A DNA stretch of 64,000 nucleotides from Hordeum vulgare subsp. vulgare (lineage: Eukaryota; Streptophyta; Magnoliopsida; Poales; Poaceae). A program made the position numbers and the translations under genes. The stretch covers positions 534,138,316 to 534,202,315 of the forward strand of contig NC_058519.1 of assembly GCF_904849725.1 (NCBI RefSeq). The letters are read 5' to 3'. The notes beneath the pieces were generated by a model that saw only the letters and a list, made by a program, of their open reading frames with translations, was not told where the DNA came from and did not search any database. The number at the start of each line of letters is the position of its first letter. Positions within the stretch are counted from its first letter, which is position 1. Positions 55,801 through 64,000 of this stretch are shown one piece after another.

Positions 55801-57304
55801 GCTGGCATTTGGCAACTCGAGTAGAGACATTTACTATCTCACCCGAGGAATGGGTAAGCTGGACATTTCTAGATTGAGTATCAATCTTGGCATAGTGAGC
55901 TGACATCCAGTCCATGCCCAAGATGATATTAATATCCGAAGATTTCAATGCTATCAATGAGGCTGGAAAAACTAGCCTGTCTACTAGAATTTCATTGTCA
56001 TAGGTTATCCTAGAGGTTTGCCATTTACTACCAGGGGTTTGAACAACCAATGGAATTGGCATATCACAAAAAGACATGCTATGCAACTGTGCATAACTTT
56101 CTGAAATGAAGGAATGAGAAGACCCAGTGTCAAAGAGAACGGACGCTGGGTGATGATTAACAAGAAGCGTACCCAGCATGACGTCGGGATCCTCTGCAGC
56201 TTCTTCTGCTGACACATAGTTCACACGGCCACGTGCAGGAGTTGGCTTCACGTAAAAAGCTTTGCCCGACTTGGCCTGCCCGACGGACTTTCCGGGTTGC
56301 TTGGCCCCCACATTCTGAGGACACTCACGGGAATAATGCCCTGGTTCTCCACACTTGTAGCATATCACCTGGTTGGCACGTGGTGCAGCATTGCTAGCTG
56401 GACCACCATAAGCTTTTGCTGGAGGGTTGGCCTGATTCGTCTGAGGCGCCATGTAGGATGGCCTCGGAGTGTATCTTGGCGGCAGAGAACTGTTTGGAAC
56501 CCACAGCCTGCGTTTTGGAAACGCGGAACCAGAAGACGAGCCGAAGTCACGGGAGTGCTTCCTTGTGGCTTCGAAGTCAGAATGACCAGTCTCCGCACTG
56601 ATCGCTTTGTTGACCAGGGCTTGAAAACTTGCACACTCATGGAGGCGCAGGTCTCGACGGAGCTCAGGGCTCAGACCCTTACGGAATCTTGCTTACTTCT
56701 TGGCGTCAGTAGACACCTCCTCTGTTGCATAGCGGGCGAGGTTACCGAACTCGCGGCTATAGGCATCCACAGACAACTTGCCCTGAGTGAAGGCATAGAA
56801 CTCCTCTCTCTTTCTGTCCATCAGGCCCTCTGGAATATGGTGCAGACGAAAAGCTGCGCTGAAGTCTGCCCAGGTGGCCACTGATTCAGCGGGATGCATA
56901 ACTTCAATATTCTCCCACCACAGATTGGCGGGTCCTTCCTGGAAATACGTCGCGAAGGTCACCTTGTCGGCCTCAGACACATTCGCCGAGCGAATCTTGC
57001 GTGAGATGCTGCTCAGCCAGTCATCAGCGTCGAGGGGATCAATGGAATGATGAAACTTTGGAGGATTTAGCTTCACAAAGTCATTGAGGGACATTGCAGC
57101 ATTCCTAGGCTGTCGAGCTGTATTCTGCTCAATACGCTCTAGCAGTCGGTTGGTCTCCCTTTTGTTTCTTTCTGCCTCAAGCATCACTTCTACCAGAGAA
57201 GGTGGGTGAGGCAGGTCTTCCTGCGACGCTTGACTACCCTCACCTTGCTCATGAGCAGGGGCACGGTTCAACCTGGTGAACACCATCCTGACAAACAAAC
57301 TCAT
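52814..57304 (-). pseudogene. Gypsy gag-pol, one frame of 1,497 codons with two stops
   Basis: Single frame from ATG 57304 to TAA 52814. Gag capsid (PPKFHHSIDPLDADDWL, FYAFTQGKLSVDAYSREF), TAA at 56693-56695, zinc knuckle [14 protein letters not shown], protease [15 protein letters not shown] ([43 protein letters not shown] with the YLDD site), RNase H ([15 protein letters not shown]), TAG at 54656-54658 inside RNase H, then the integrase zinc finger ([17 protein letters not shown]... NCDVCRR), DDE core ([28 protein letters not shown]), and a C-terminal chromodomain near 52870-53010 ([27 protein letters not shown]). Chromodomain and domain order place it with Tekay/Del chromoviruses. The last codons overlap the PPT and enter the LTR. 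Confidence 0.93.
52828..52841 (-). other. Polypurine tract of Gypsy
   Basis: Minus strand TGAGTGGGGGTGAG(T) next to the LTR. It also encodes the last residues of pol. Confidence 0.8.
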
Positions 57305-57807
57305 AGCTTAGACCAATATCATATCAATACTAGCTATGGATTAAGAATGTACTGAACACAGGGAATGCGGAAATAAATATCCGAACGACATGGTAACAAG
57401 CAACTGCTATATATACACCATGGTTCATACACACCCTTACATAGTTCAGTACAAACTTAACCGAAGAGCAAACTACTGAAATGGTGGAACTACTCATCAG
57501 AGGCTTACAAGCTTCCTATACATTATTTATCTAGGCCTCCGGAATTCATTTCACATTACTACCATACTTCACAAGTCACGCAGGACTGTGAATGTACGGC
57601 TACTACCATACTATCCTTCCGCTCACAGCTCAGGCATCCGGATAGAACATCTCATAGAGATTACCTCCATGACCTGGAAGCTCAACCTGCGGTTCAGGAA
57701 ACACTCTAGCCTGAGATCCCTGGGATCCATAAGGACACGGATGTGGCCTTGGTCCCCTGACTGGTGGTAAGAGGGGTCCCCGAAGAGGTCTGACTCCTCC
57801 TATAGCT
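57305..57807 (-). other. Spacer between upstream ORF and gag in Gypsy
   Basis: About 500 bp without a sense-strand frame of note. AT-rich in its right half. Nothing recognised. Confidence 0.5.
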
Positions 57808-57898
57808 GGCTAGTCAACGTGGGCCGGAAGATGGGTCCTAACATGGTTCAGCATCTCCATCTCTCCATACCCTGTCTGGACTACCGGTGCCAGCTGCG

Positions 57899-58399
57899 TC
57901 AAAGCTGTCCACAGACGGGCACGGTAGCATAAAGCTCCATGCGGAGAGCACGAGCATCCTTGTCTCTGTTCTCTAGCATCTCAACAGTGGACTGCAGAAG
58001 TGGATCCTCCATAGAAGAATCAAAATAGACTCCACTGAGGTATCCCTCTTCAGACTGAGAGGCCGGAACATAGCAGAACTCTGAATTCTGCAGCAGTGCA
58101 TGTCTCGCTCTCATAATAGTCAACATTGAATAGGCAACATCCTGTACTGCCATGTCAACGGTGACCCCCAACCCATAGGACCAATGGATTGGCTTCTCCG
58201 CTCCAGGGTAGTCTGGAAATACCCTAACAGTGCAGATGTACTGGCTCTGGTTGAAGTCTCGGTACTGTTCCTCTACCGTGTACTCGGGGTACCAGCGGTA
58301 ACCGCACACCGACATCACCCTGACCAGCATGGCCGTATGACCTGGCACATCTATGCACCTGGTCAGACGTACCACCTGACGAGAAGGACGGCCCTGCAT
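57899..58399 (-). CDS. Upstream ORF of Gypsy (166 codons), unknown function
   Basis: Lies between PBS and gag, same strand as gag-pol. Begins MQGRPSRQVVRLTRCIDVPG. Composition is protein-like, with well-distributed Trp, Tyr and Cys (MSVCGYRWYPEYTVEEQY, IHWSYGLGVTVDMAVQDVAY) and an alpha-helical C-terminus. No known motif recognised. The TGA at 57899-57901 may be a frame break, since the next frame continues protein-like (LTQLAPVVQTGYGEMEML) to about 57810. A product made before Gag would be an accessory protein of the element; a remnant of a captured host gene is the alternative. Confidence 0.55.
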   Translation of the reverse strand: MQGRPSRQVVRLTRCIDVPGHTAMLVRVMSVCGYRWYPEYTVEEQYRDFNQSQYICTVRVFPDYPGAEKPIHWSYGLGVTVDMAVQDVAYSMLTIMRARHALLQNSEFCYVPASQSEEGYLSGVYFDSSMEDPLLQSTVEMLENRDKDARALRMELYATVPVCGQL

Positions 58400-58818
58400 C
58401 TGTAAATAGAGAGTAATGCAAAAGCATTAGAGCTCTGAATGCAAAATTGGGCAGCATAACGGCTGTAAATGCTCAAAACAAATTTTGAGACAACCCGAAA
58501 TGAAATAGCGTCACCACTCAACTATCAAGTTCAACTCTCTGATCATCAAACTTACTTCCTGCTTCCTAGGGATAAAAGAAACCCAATATCTCTCGACCCG
58601 TAGTCCTATAAGTTACCGATCGGAAACACGAGCCTAGGAGAAGATGAGAAATCTAGTCCTTAATTCCCGCGGAAAAGACGAGGATGACCAGGATAGAATA
58701 TCTTGAGAAGAGAACAAGAGTGTTACGTTCCCTTCCACAAACAATTCCCCTATATATAACTAAGAAATTCTAGACTCAACTTCGACCAGTTTGGCTTAGT
58801 AATCCTACAGTCAGTCAG

Positions 58819-58830
58819 GCTCTGATACCA
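58819..58830 (-). other. Primer binding site of Gypsy
   Basis: Minus strand TGGTATCAGAGC, an exact match to the initiator tRNA-Met complement, four bases from the 5' LTR. Confidence 0.88.
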
Positions 58831-58834
58831 ACGC

Positions 58835-61800
58835 TGTCGGGACCCCGATCCTAAGCCATAGGAATCTAGCCTGTAACCCATCGCATCCCTTTGTGGTCTC
58901 ACGCACGGTTAACTCCACGGCTGCAGCCTTACCTTAGCCGGGACCGTTTGCGTCTTTTGACTCACGTATGTGATAGTATCGCTAGCAATCCAATGTCGAA
59001 GAACCCGGATCGACATGTCTAGTCATAAACCAAAGTGGCAGTACCGCACAAGGACAGGCATACATGACCCAACAAAGCAGGTGTCGGTCATCGGCGAATG
59101 TAGACGAGTCGTAGCAAGCTACAAGGACTCCATTACATCGCGTGACATTTCCCCAAAGGGGACAGACACAACAGCTAAGAAGGACACATGCCGGTCAACC
59201 AATGTGTCCGGAGCAGTAGCGAACTACCAGGGCTCGTTGGACCACAAAGGGGCATTTTCTTGTAAGGAGTGCTACTAAAGTTCACGACTAGGTAATCGAA
59301 CCCCACACATATCAAGTACGACACACATACGCATGGCATACCGATATGTATAGATACATCGGTGGCATCACAACATAACCATAAACATACAAGCTTTATT
59401 TAAGAGGCTCGGAAGAGCCACACACATAATATTACACATTAAGGGTCTCACGACCCATAATAGCAGTCATACAATACAAGCCAGCGGAAGAGTTATAAAC
59501 TGTCTGGGTACCGACAGGGCAACTAGTAGGCACGTGGCCTGACTATACTACAGAGCCGACGTAGGGCCAGATCGTAGCTGGGACACCAGCTACTCGTCGT
59601 CGTTGATGTCTACGAAGAACCCTCCGTTAGGGTCATTAGCAACCTCTGCAACATTTATTAAGCAAACATGAGTACGAAGGTAATCAGCAAGACTTTAGGA
59701 GAACTAACTACTCATGCAAGGTATCAAAAGGTATTGTGGGGTTTCAGGCGGAAAGCCAGCATTTGACTCGTGGCTAGACAACTTACATTCTGAAATTAGT
59801 TTTGACAACTTGATTTCTCGCACACGAGTCCACTAACACCACAACAATACACTATCGTGGAATCATTCCGTCTCCATACGGAAATGCCGTCCACGACACT
59901 CACGCTTATCTTGACAAATTTTATGAGTAGCCATTGAAGTTATCTATGAACAACATATGTCTCCAAGTAGTCCATATCCGCGGACGCGGCTATTCGAATA
60001 GATCATAACCCTGCAGGGGTGTACTTCGTCACACACGCTCCCGCCACTTATCGCCATGTGCACGTCATGCACCTCGGCAACCTTCAAGCGGAAGCCCAGC
60101 GAGGGAGTCGGCCACGACTGTTAACCACACTAGTACCTAGTCCAGGTTTATCGCCTATCTGAGAGTAACCCGTACGGAAGTCCGGCCGAGGTTTCCGCCA
60201 CGGCCTCAAACGATGTGCGCAGGGTTCCCAAGCCCACCATCCAGGTGCCACTTGGTACACCGTGCCACTGCCTACCGCATCACGGTCCACCTCTCAGGTC
60301 AGCACCATGCACGACCTCCAGCATTACTATAAACACTAGAAACTACTTGCAACTCCTAGACCGAGTACTACGCAATTAATAGGCCGAGTGGGGTCATATT
60401 TCAGGGCCCACCATGTGGTAGTATCTAGTCTTGGATTACATACACGGAACTCAGTTCCTAAGGACGGTTCCAATGAAACAACCCGCCATGTACTCCTACA
60501 CAGCCTTTCACCGGTACCTTTACCAAATCAAGTTCAACACACAACCTTTGCTCACCGAACACATTCCACATTTCTGTTCATCTCCCAGATGACAGACCAT
60601 ACACAACTCTAAGCATAGCATGCATAGCAGGATAAGGCACATCATAGCTCAAGCAACTACCAGGTATGCTAGGTTGCAAGGTTCGGCTATTTACCGTGAC
60701 AAGGTTAAGTCATGCAAAGGAAGTGGGTCCAACTATCGTGGCAAAAGCAGTTGAAGCATTTGATCCTAATGCAATGAATAGGTGCAGGAGCAAGAACATA
60801 GGAGTTATCGGGATGATCAAAAGGGTTGCTTGCCTTGTTGCTCAAAGGAGGAACGATATCCATCAGACGGATATTCAGTGGAATCCGGGGGTGCGGAGCC
60901 TACCGAAATGAATGGCAACATTCAATAACAATCATATGCACTCAAAATGATGCATGAGCATGGCATGAGAATGCAAGGTGATAAGTTATTATTTTCAACA
61001 TGTAATAGGTTTAGAGTTGATTTGAATCACATTCGAATAGCAATTTAAACGGGTATTCTCGGATACCGGTTTAATTGATTCGACCTGATGCTCGGTTCAT
61101 CTTGATGTTAACATGCATGAATTGTCATGTTATGATACTGATTTGTACTTAGGGCAGTGTGTGATCATTGCATATATAATGAAATTTGAATATTTTTGCA
61201 AATTCCATTTATAAGGTGATTAAAAGAATTGAATTATTCCTTATTTCACAATTTAGGGTTCTGTAACTTTTTCAAACATAGTTGAAAATAGCATAATCAT
61301 AATCCTTGAATTTTTCTGATACTTTTTCATATATAAATAATTTTCATTGGAGTTACAGATTAATTTCTATGATTATTACAAATTTTAGCAATTTCCTGAA
61401 TTAGTTTTAAACTGGAAATTCTATTTATTGCATCAGGCTGACGTCAGCAGGTTAGCCGACCTGTGCAGGTCAAACCTGACAGGGGGGCCCCACTGGTCAA
61501 CCTCTCTGGGACTAATCCCGCGCTGACCAGCCCCTAATTGGGGTTTGACCAGGCGTGGGGCCCTCTGGCAGCGACTCAAGGGAGGGCGATTTCGCCCTAA
61601 TGGTCGGCCACGTCGACGACAACCGGAGGGTGGTTGCCGGCGACCAGACACGCGGCGGAGGGCTCGCCGGAGGCGACCTAGACGGCGCTGCACAGCACCA
61701 AAACGCACGCGGTTTGCAGCTACAACATGCTCACGAAGTGGCCGATCTGGCAGGACCATCTGGGGAGGCTAGGGTCGCCGGAAGAGGCGTCGGCTACGAG

Positions 61801-62994
61801 CCGGAGCGGCGACCGAAGCTCGGGCGTCATCGGGGGCTTTGAATCATAGGGATCTACGCTCGGTTCTTAGCTGCTACGGCATCTACGCGTCGTCCTGGAG
61901 CTGCTGGTGCCCTCAGAAGGACGAGCTGATCATCGGAGGGCTACCGGCGACGAGCGGCAGCGGCGGTCCTCGTCGGGCTCCGGTGAAACTAGGGCTAGTG
62001 GAGGGGATCGAGGGGGAAAACTTAGGGGAAACGACCACATGCTCACGGGGAGTGCAAAGCAGAGCTTAGACGGCTCGGGGAAGGCCTGGGGGCGACGAAT
62101 CGACGGGAGAGGTCCGGTGGCCGGAGGTGGAAGACGACGGCGTTGCGGGCGTTGCAGGGCTCGAGGAAGCTTCGGCTTCTGCAGAGACGACCAGGGCGAC
62201 GAGGCGGAGCTAATGGCGTGCTCTGGGAGGGGATCCTATGGCCAGGGGCACGGGCAGCTCGAGCTCGAGCTCGGCTCTAATGGCGGCAGCAAGGAGGGGG
62301 AGGAGATCCGGGTGGAGGAGGAGAACCGAGGCGGGGAATGGATAGGGGAGGCTCTGGGAGCTTATCCCCGTAGTCGCCAGCGCGAGGCGGCGGCCAGGCA
62401 GGCACGCAGGTGCGTGGCCACGCCGGAGGAGGCGGCGGCCACCTCCTGCTGCCTACTGGCGCGAGGGAGGGGACGAGCGGGGAGATGGGCCGGGCCAGGC
62501 TTGGGCGACAGGTAAGTTTTCTTTCCCATTTTCTTTGTTTTTTTGTTTTTCTGTTTTGCTAATTATTGTATTGCTAATTAATTCAGCTCCAAAAAAAAAG
62601 TAAAAACTATTTTAGACCTCCTGAAATATTTGTTATAATATCCCCACTCATTTCCAAGGTTTTCAACATTTTTGGAAAATTATAGTTTCTGATTTCAATT
62701 TTTAAATTTGAAACCAGTGGCTTTTGCATTTATTTAAAATGCTTAAAGTGTCAAGAAAATAGTTTTCTCCAATGCTCATTTACTTTCATGATTTATCAGA
62801 AAGTTTGAACATTTCTTGAGGCCATTTTGGGTTCATTGATTTTGAACTAGTTTGAGATTTCTTTAATTGAAATGGTGGCTAGGGTTTTGAGTTTTTCCTT
62901 TGCCACTTTGTTGTTTTTGTTGAAACTTCTTAGATGCAAATGCAAAGAAGACATGAGCACAATGCTATCTTGCTTAAGGGTTAGGGATGTGACA
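58835..62994 (-). repeat. 5' LTR of Gypsy (4,160 bp)
   Basis: Same length as the 3' LTR. Starts on the minus strand at 62994 (TGTCACATCCCTAACCC). Confidence 0.94.
61437..61448. promoter_or_regulatory. Perfect palindrome GCTGACGTCAGC in 5' LTR
   Basis: Copy of the site at 51269-51280. In transcription order it follows the GC-rich block and precedes an AT-rich region with TATATA (about 61172-61178), a plausible promoter layout. Confidence 0.4.
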
Positions 62995-63275
62995 CCCAAC
63001 AAGACCACGAAGCTTCACCACAATGGAATGTGGCTCTGAGGTGACTTCAACCGTCTAGGGTGCTCAAACACCCAAGAGTAACAAGATTCGCAAGGGATTG
63101 GTGGGGGAATCAACTTTTCTCTTGGTGGAAGTGTAGATCTAGGCCTTCTCAACCAATCCCTAAAGAATCAACAAGTTTGATTGGCTAGGGAGAGAGATCG
63201 GGCACTTTAGAGCTTAGGGAGAAACAATGGAGCTTGGGAGGGTCAAAGGTAGGGTTCTAGAGCAAGAAGAACCCC

Positions 63276-63283
63276 TTATGTAG
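63276..63283 (-). promoter_or_regulatory. Mutated TATA box in 5' LTR of outer Copia
   Basis: Minus strand CTACATAA where the 3' LTR has CTATATAA. The change is likely to weaken the element's promoter. Confidence 0.45.
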
Positions 63284-63328
63284 TGGGGGGAAAGATCCAA
63301 CCATTTTCCCACTCACAACCCGAGCCTA

Positions 63329-63656
63329 GCGGTACTACCGCTGGCTGCAGCGGTACTACCGCTAGAGCTCCCGTGGTACTACCGCTGGCTGCAGCGGTAC
63401 TACCGCTGGGACTCCGGCGGTACTACCGCTGGCTGCAGCGGTACTACCGCTGGGCCCCTCGTAGTGCAGATGCACTACCAGGCCAACCACCGCCAAGAAA
63501 GTATTCGCAAAAAGTCCGGCGAAGTACAACCGCTAGGATGGCGGTACTAAGTTCCTGGAGCGGTTCTACCGCTGACCAGGGGCGGTACTACCGCCAGTTC
63601 CAGCGGTACTTCTGCCAGTTCCTGCGGTACTTCCGCTAGGGACAGCGGCACTACCG
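63329..63656. repeat. GCGGTACTACCGC near-palindrome cluster in 5' LTR
   Basis: About ten copies or variants, the largest cluster in the window; copy number exceeds that of the 3' LTR and accounts for most of the length difference. Confidence 0.85.
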
Positions 63657-64000
63657 CTGGGAGACCTTTTTGCTTAGAGGAGATAAACCATAGGCGGGAG
63701 CCACTCCAAATTTGCAGGGAAAGGAAAAGGAGATAAAGTGTGTGCATGCAAAATTGATTCCACCCAAACCTTTCCACTACGGGTCCCCTCTTAATAGTAC
63801 GGCGTTCCTATGACTCAAAGAAAGAGAATCGTAGTGTACACCGTGCTTCTGTTCCATGGAAGGAGGGGCGAGTCGTCTTGTGACGTTGACATGTGTTCTC
63901 TAAAATCTCAACACACACGATTAGTCCTTTGCGGTACTGTCATTAATCACCAAAATTACTTAGGCATAAAATATGCCCTCACACGGAGTCAACTAATCAA

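Larger units (their letters stand above)
48668..62994 (-). mobile_element. Tekay/Del-type chromodomain Gypsy retrotransposon
   Basis: 14,327 bp on the minus strand with equal 4,160-bp LTRs (48668-52827 and 58835-62994) ending TGTCGGGACC...GATGTGACA on the plus strand. PPT 52828-52841, PBS 58819-58830, perfect target duplication CCCAA (48663-48667 and 62995-62999). The internal 6.0 kb codes an upstream ORF and one gag-pol frame with a C-terminal chromodomain. LTRs differ at few sites by eye, fewer than the other LTR pairs here, so this is probably the youngest insertion. Two stops make it non-autonomous as read. Confidence 0.95.
29022..63983 (-). mobile_element. Sirevirus (SIRE/Maximus-type) Copia, copy 2, complete but split by two insertions
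   Basis: LTRs at 29022-30422 (3') and 48211-48667 plus 63000-63983 (5'). PPT at 30423-30440, PBS at 48196-48208. Flanking target duplication CGCAG (29017-29021) and CGGAG (63984-63988), one mismatch. Order on the minus strand: 5' LTR, PBS, gag (48159-45651), protease-integrase (45650-44754), integrase end-RT-RNase H (36145-33521), a third gene (32718-30726), PPT, 3' LTR. Removing the Angela element (36151-44753) and the Gypsy (48668-62994), each with one target copy, leaves about 12.0 kb, a normal size for this lineage. Decayed by several stops and frameshifts. Confidence 0.92.
62995..63983 (-). repeat. 5' LTR of outer Copia, outer part
   Basis: 62995-62999 is the duplicated CCCAA. From 63000 it continues the LTR (matches 29483-30422) and ends ...CCCTCACA at 63983. 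Confidence 0.9.

Noticed and set aside
60666..60911. 81-codon plus-strand frame repeated at 50498-50743
   Set aside because: Repeated only because it lies in both LTRs. Antisense to the element and no domain recognised.
61907..62515. 202-codon plus-strand frame in the GC-rich part of the Gypsy LTR
   Set aside because: It is antisense to the element and low in complexity (Arg/Gly/Glu-rich), and the 3' LTR copy breaks it into shorter frames. GC-rich DNA gives long chance frames.

Overview
This window is plant nuclear DNA, and its transposon content points to a Triticeae grass (wheat, Aegilops or barley relatives). Almost all of it is transposable elements: BARE/Angela/WIS-type Copia elements with 1.8-kb LTRs, Sirevirus (SIRE/Maximus-type) Copia elements, a Tekay/Del-type chromodomain Gypsy with 4.16-kb LTRs, a tandemly triplicated piece of an older Gypsy element, a decayed PIF/Harbinger transposase, and Tourist and Stowaway MITEs. 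Only one ordinary host gene is convincing: a small secreted eight-cysteine protein of the prolamin-like/ECA1 type at 24071-24418 (+). No tRNA, rRNA or CRISPR array was seen. Family names are recognised from motifs and terminal sequences; no database search was run.

Layout. 1-3303 (-): right part of a Sirevirus-type Copia cut by the window edge, with its gag fused to LTR sequence by a deletion. 3304-6571: old debris with a PIF/Harbinger transposase relic and a Gypsy gag relic. 6572-23279: three tandem ~2.6-kb units from the 5' end of a minus-strand Gypsy, each with the same Tourist-like MITE; unit A is split by a complete BARE/Angela element at 7951-16880 (-; perfect AGCAA target duplication). 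23280-29021: low-TE island with the secreted-protein gene and two MITEs. 29022-63983 (-): a second, complete Sirevirus-type Copia of about 12 kb net, stretched to 35 kb by two insertions. These are an Angela-type element (36151-44753, +) inside its integrase gene and the Tekay-type Gypsy (48668-62994, -) inside its 5' LTR.

How the parts work together. Each LTR element has direct LTRs, a PBS, a PPT and gag-pol in the expected order, so structure and strand can be set from sequence alone. All are damaged at least lightly. The Gypsy is best preserved: one 1,497-codon frame with only two stop codons. The Angela at 36151 keeps both LTRs but has a wrecked interior. The outer Sirevirus-type element has a third gene downstream of pol that appears to have its own TATA box, a predicted 593-nt intron and an upstream cluster of a 13-bp near-palindrome, GCGGTANTACCGC. 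The same motif clusters upstream of the TATA box in the LTRs. Both Sirevirus-type copies also end gag at CCT TGA T with pol in the +1 frame, a possible recoding site.

Inferred order of events: the outer Sirevirus-type element came first, and the Angela and Gypsy insertions followed. The Gypsy is probably the youngest, since its LTRs have equal length and few differences by eye. The MITE entered the tandem unit before triplication, and the BARE/Angela element entered after it.
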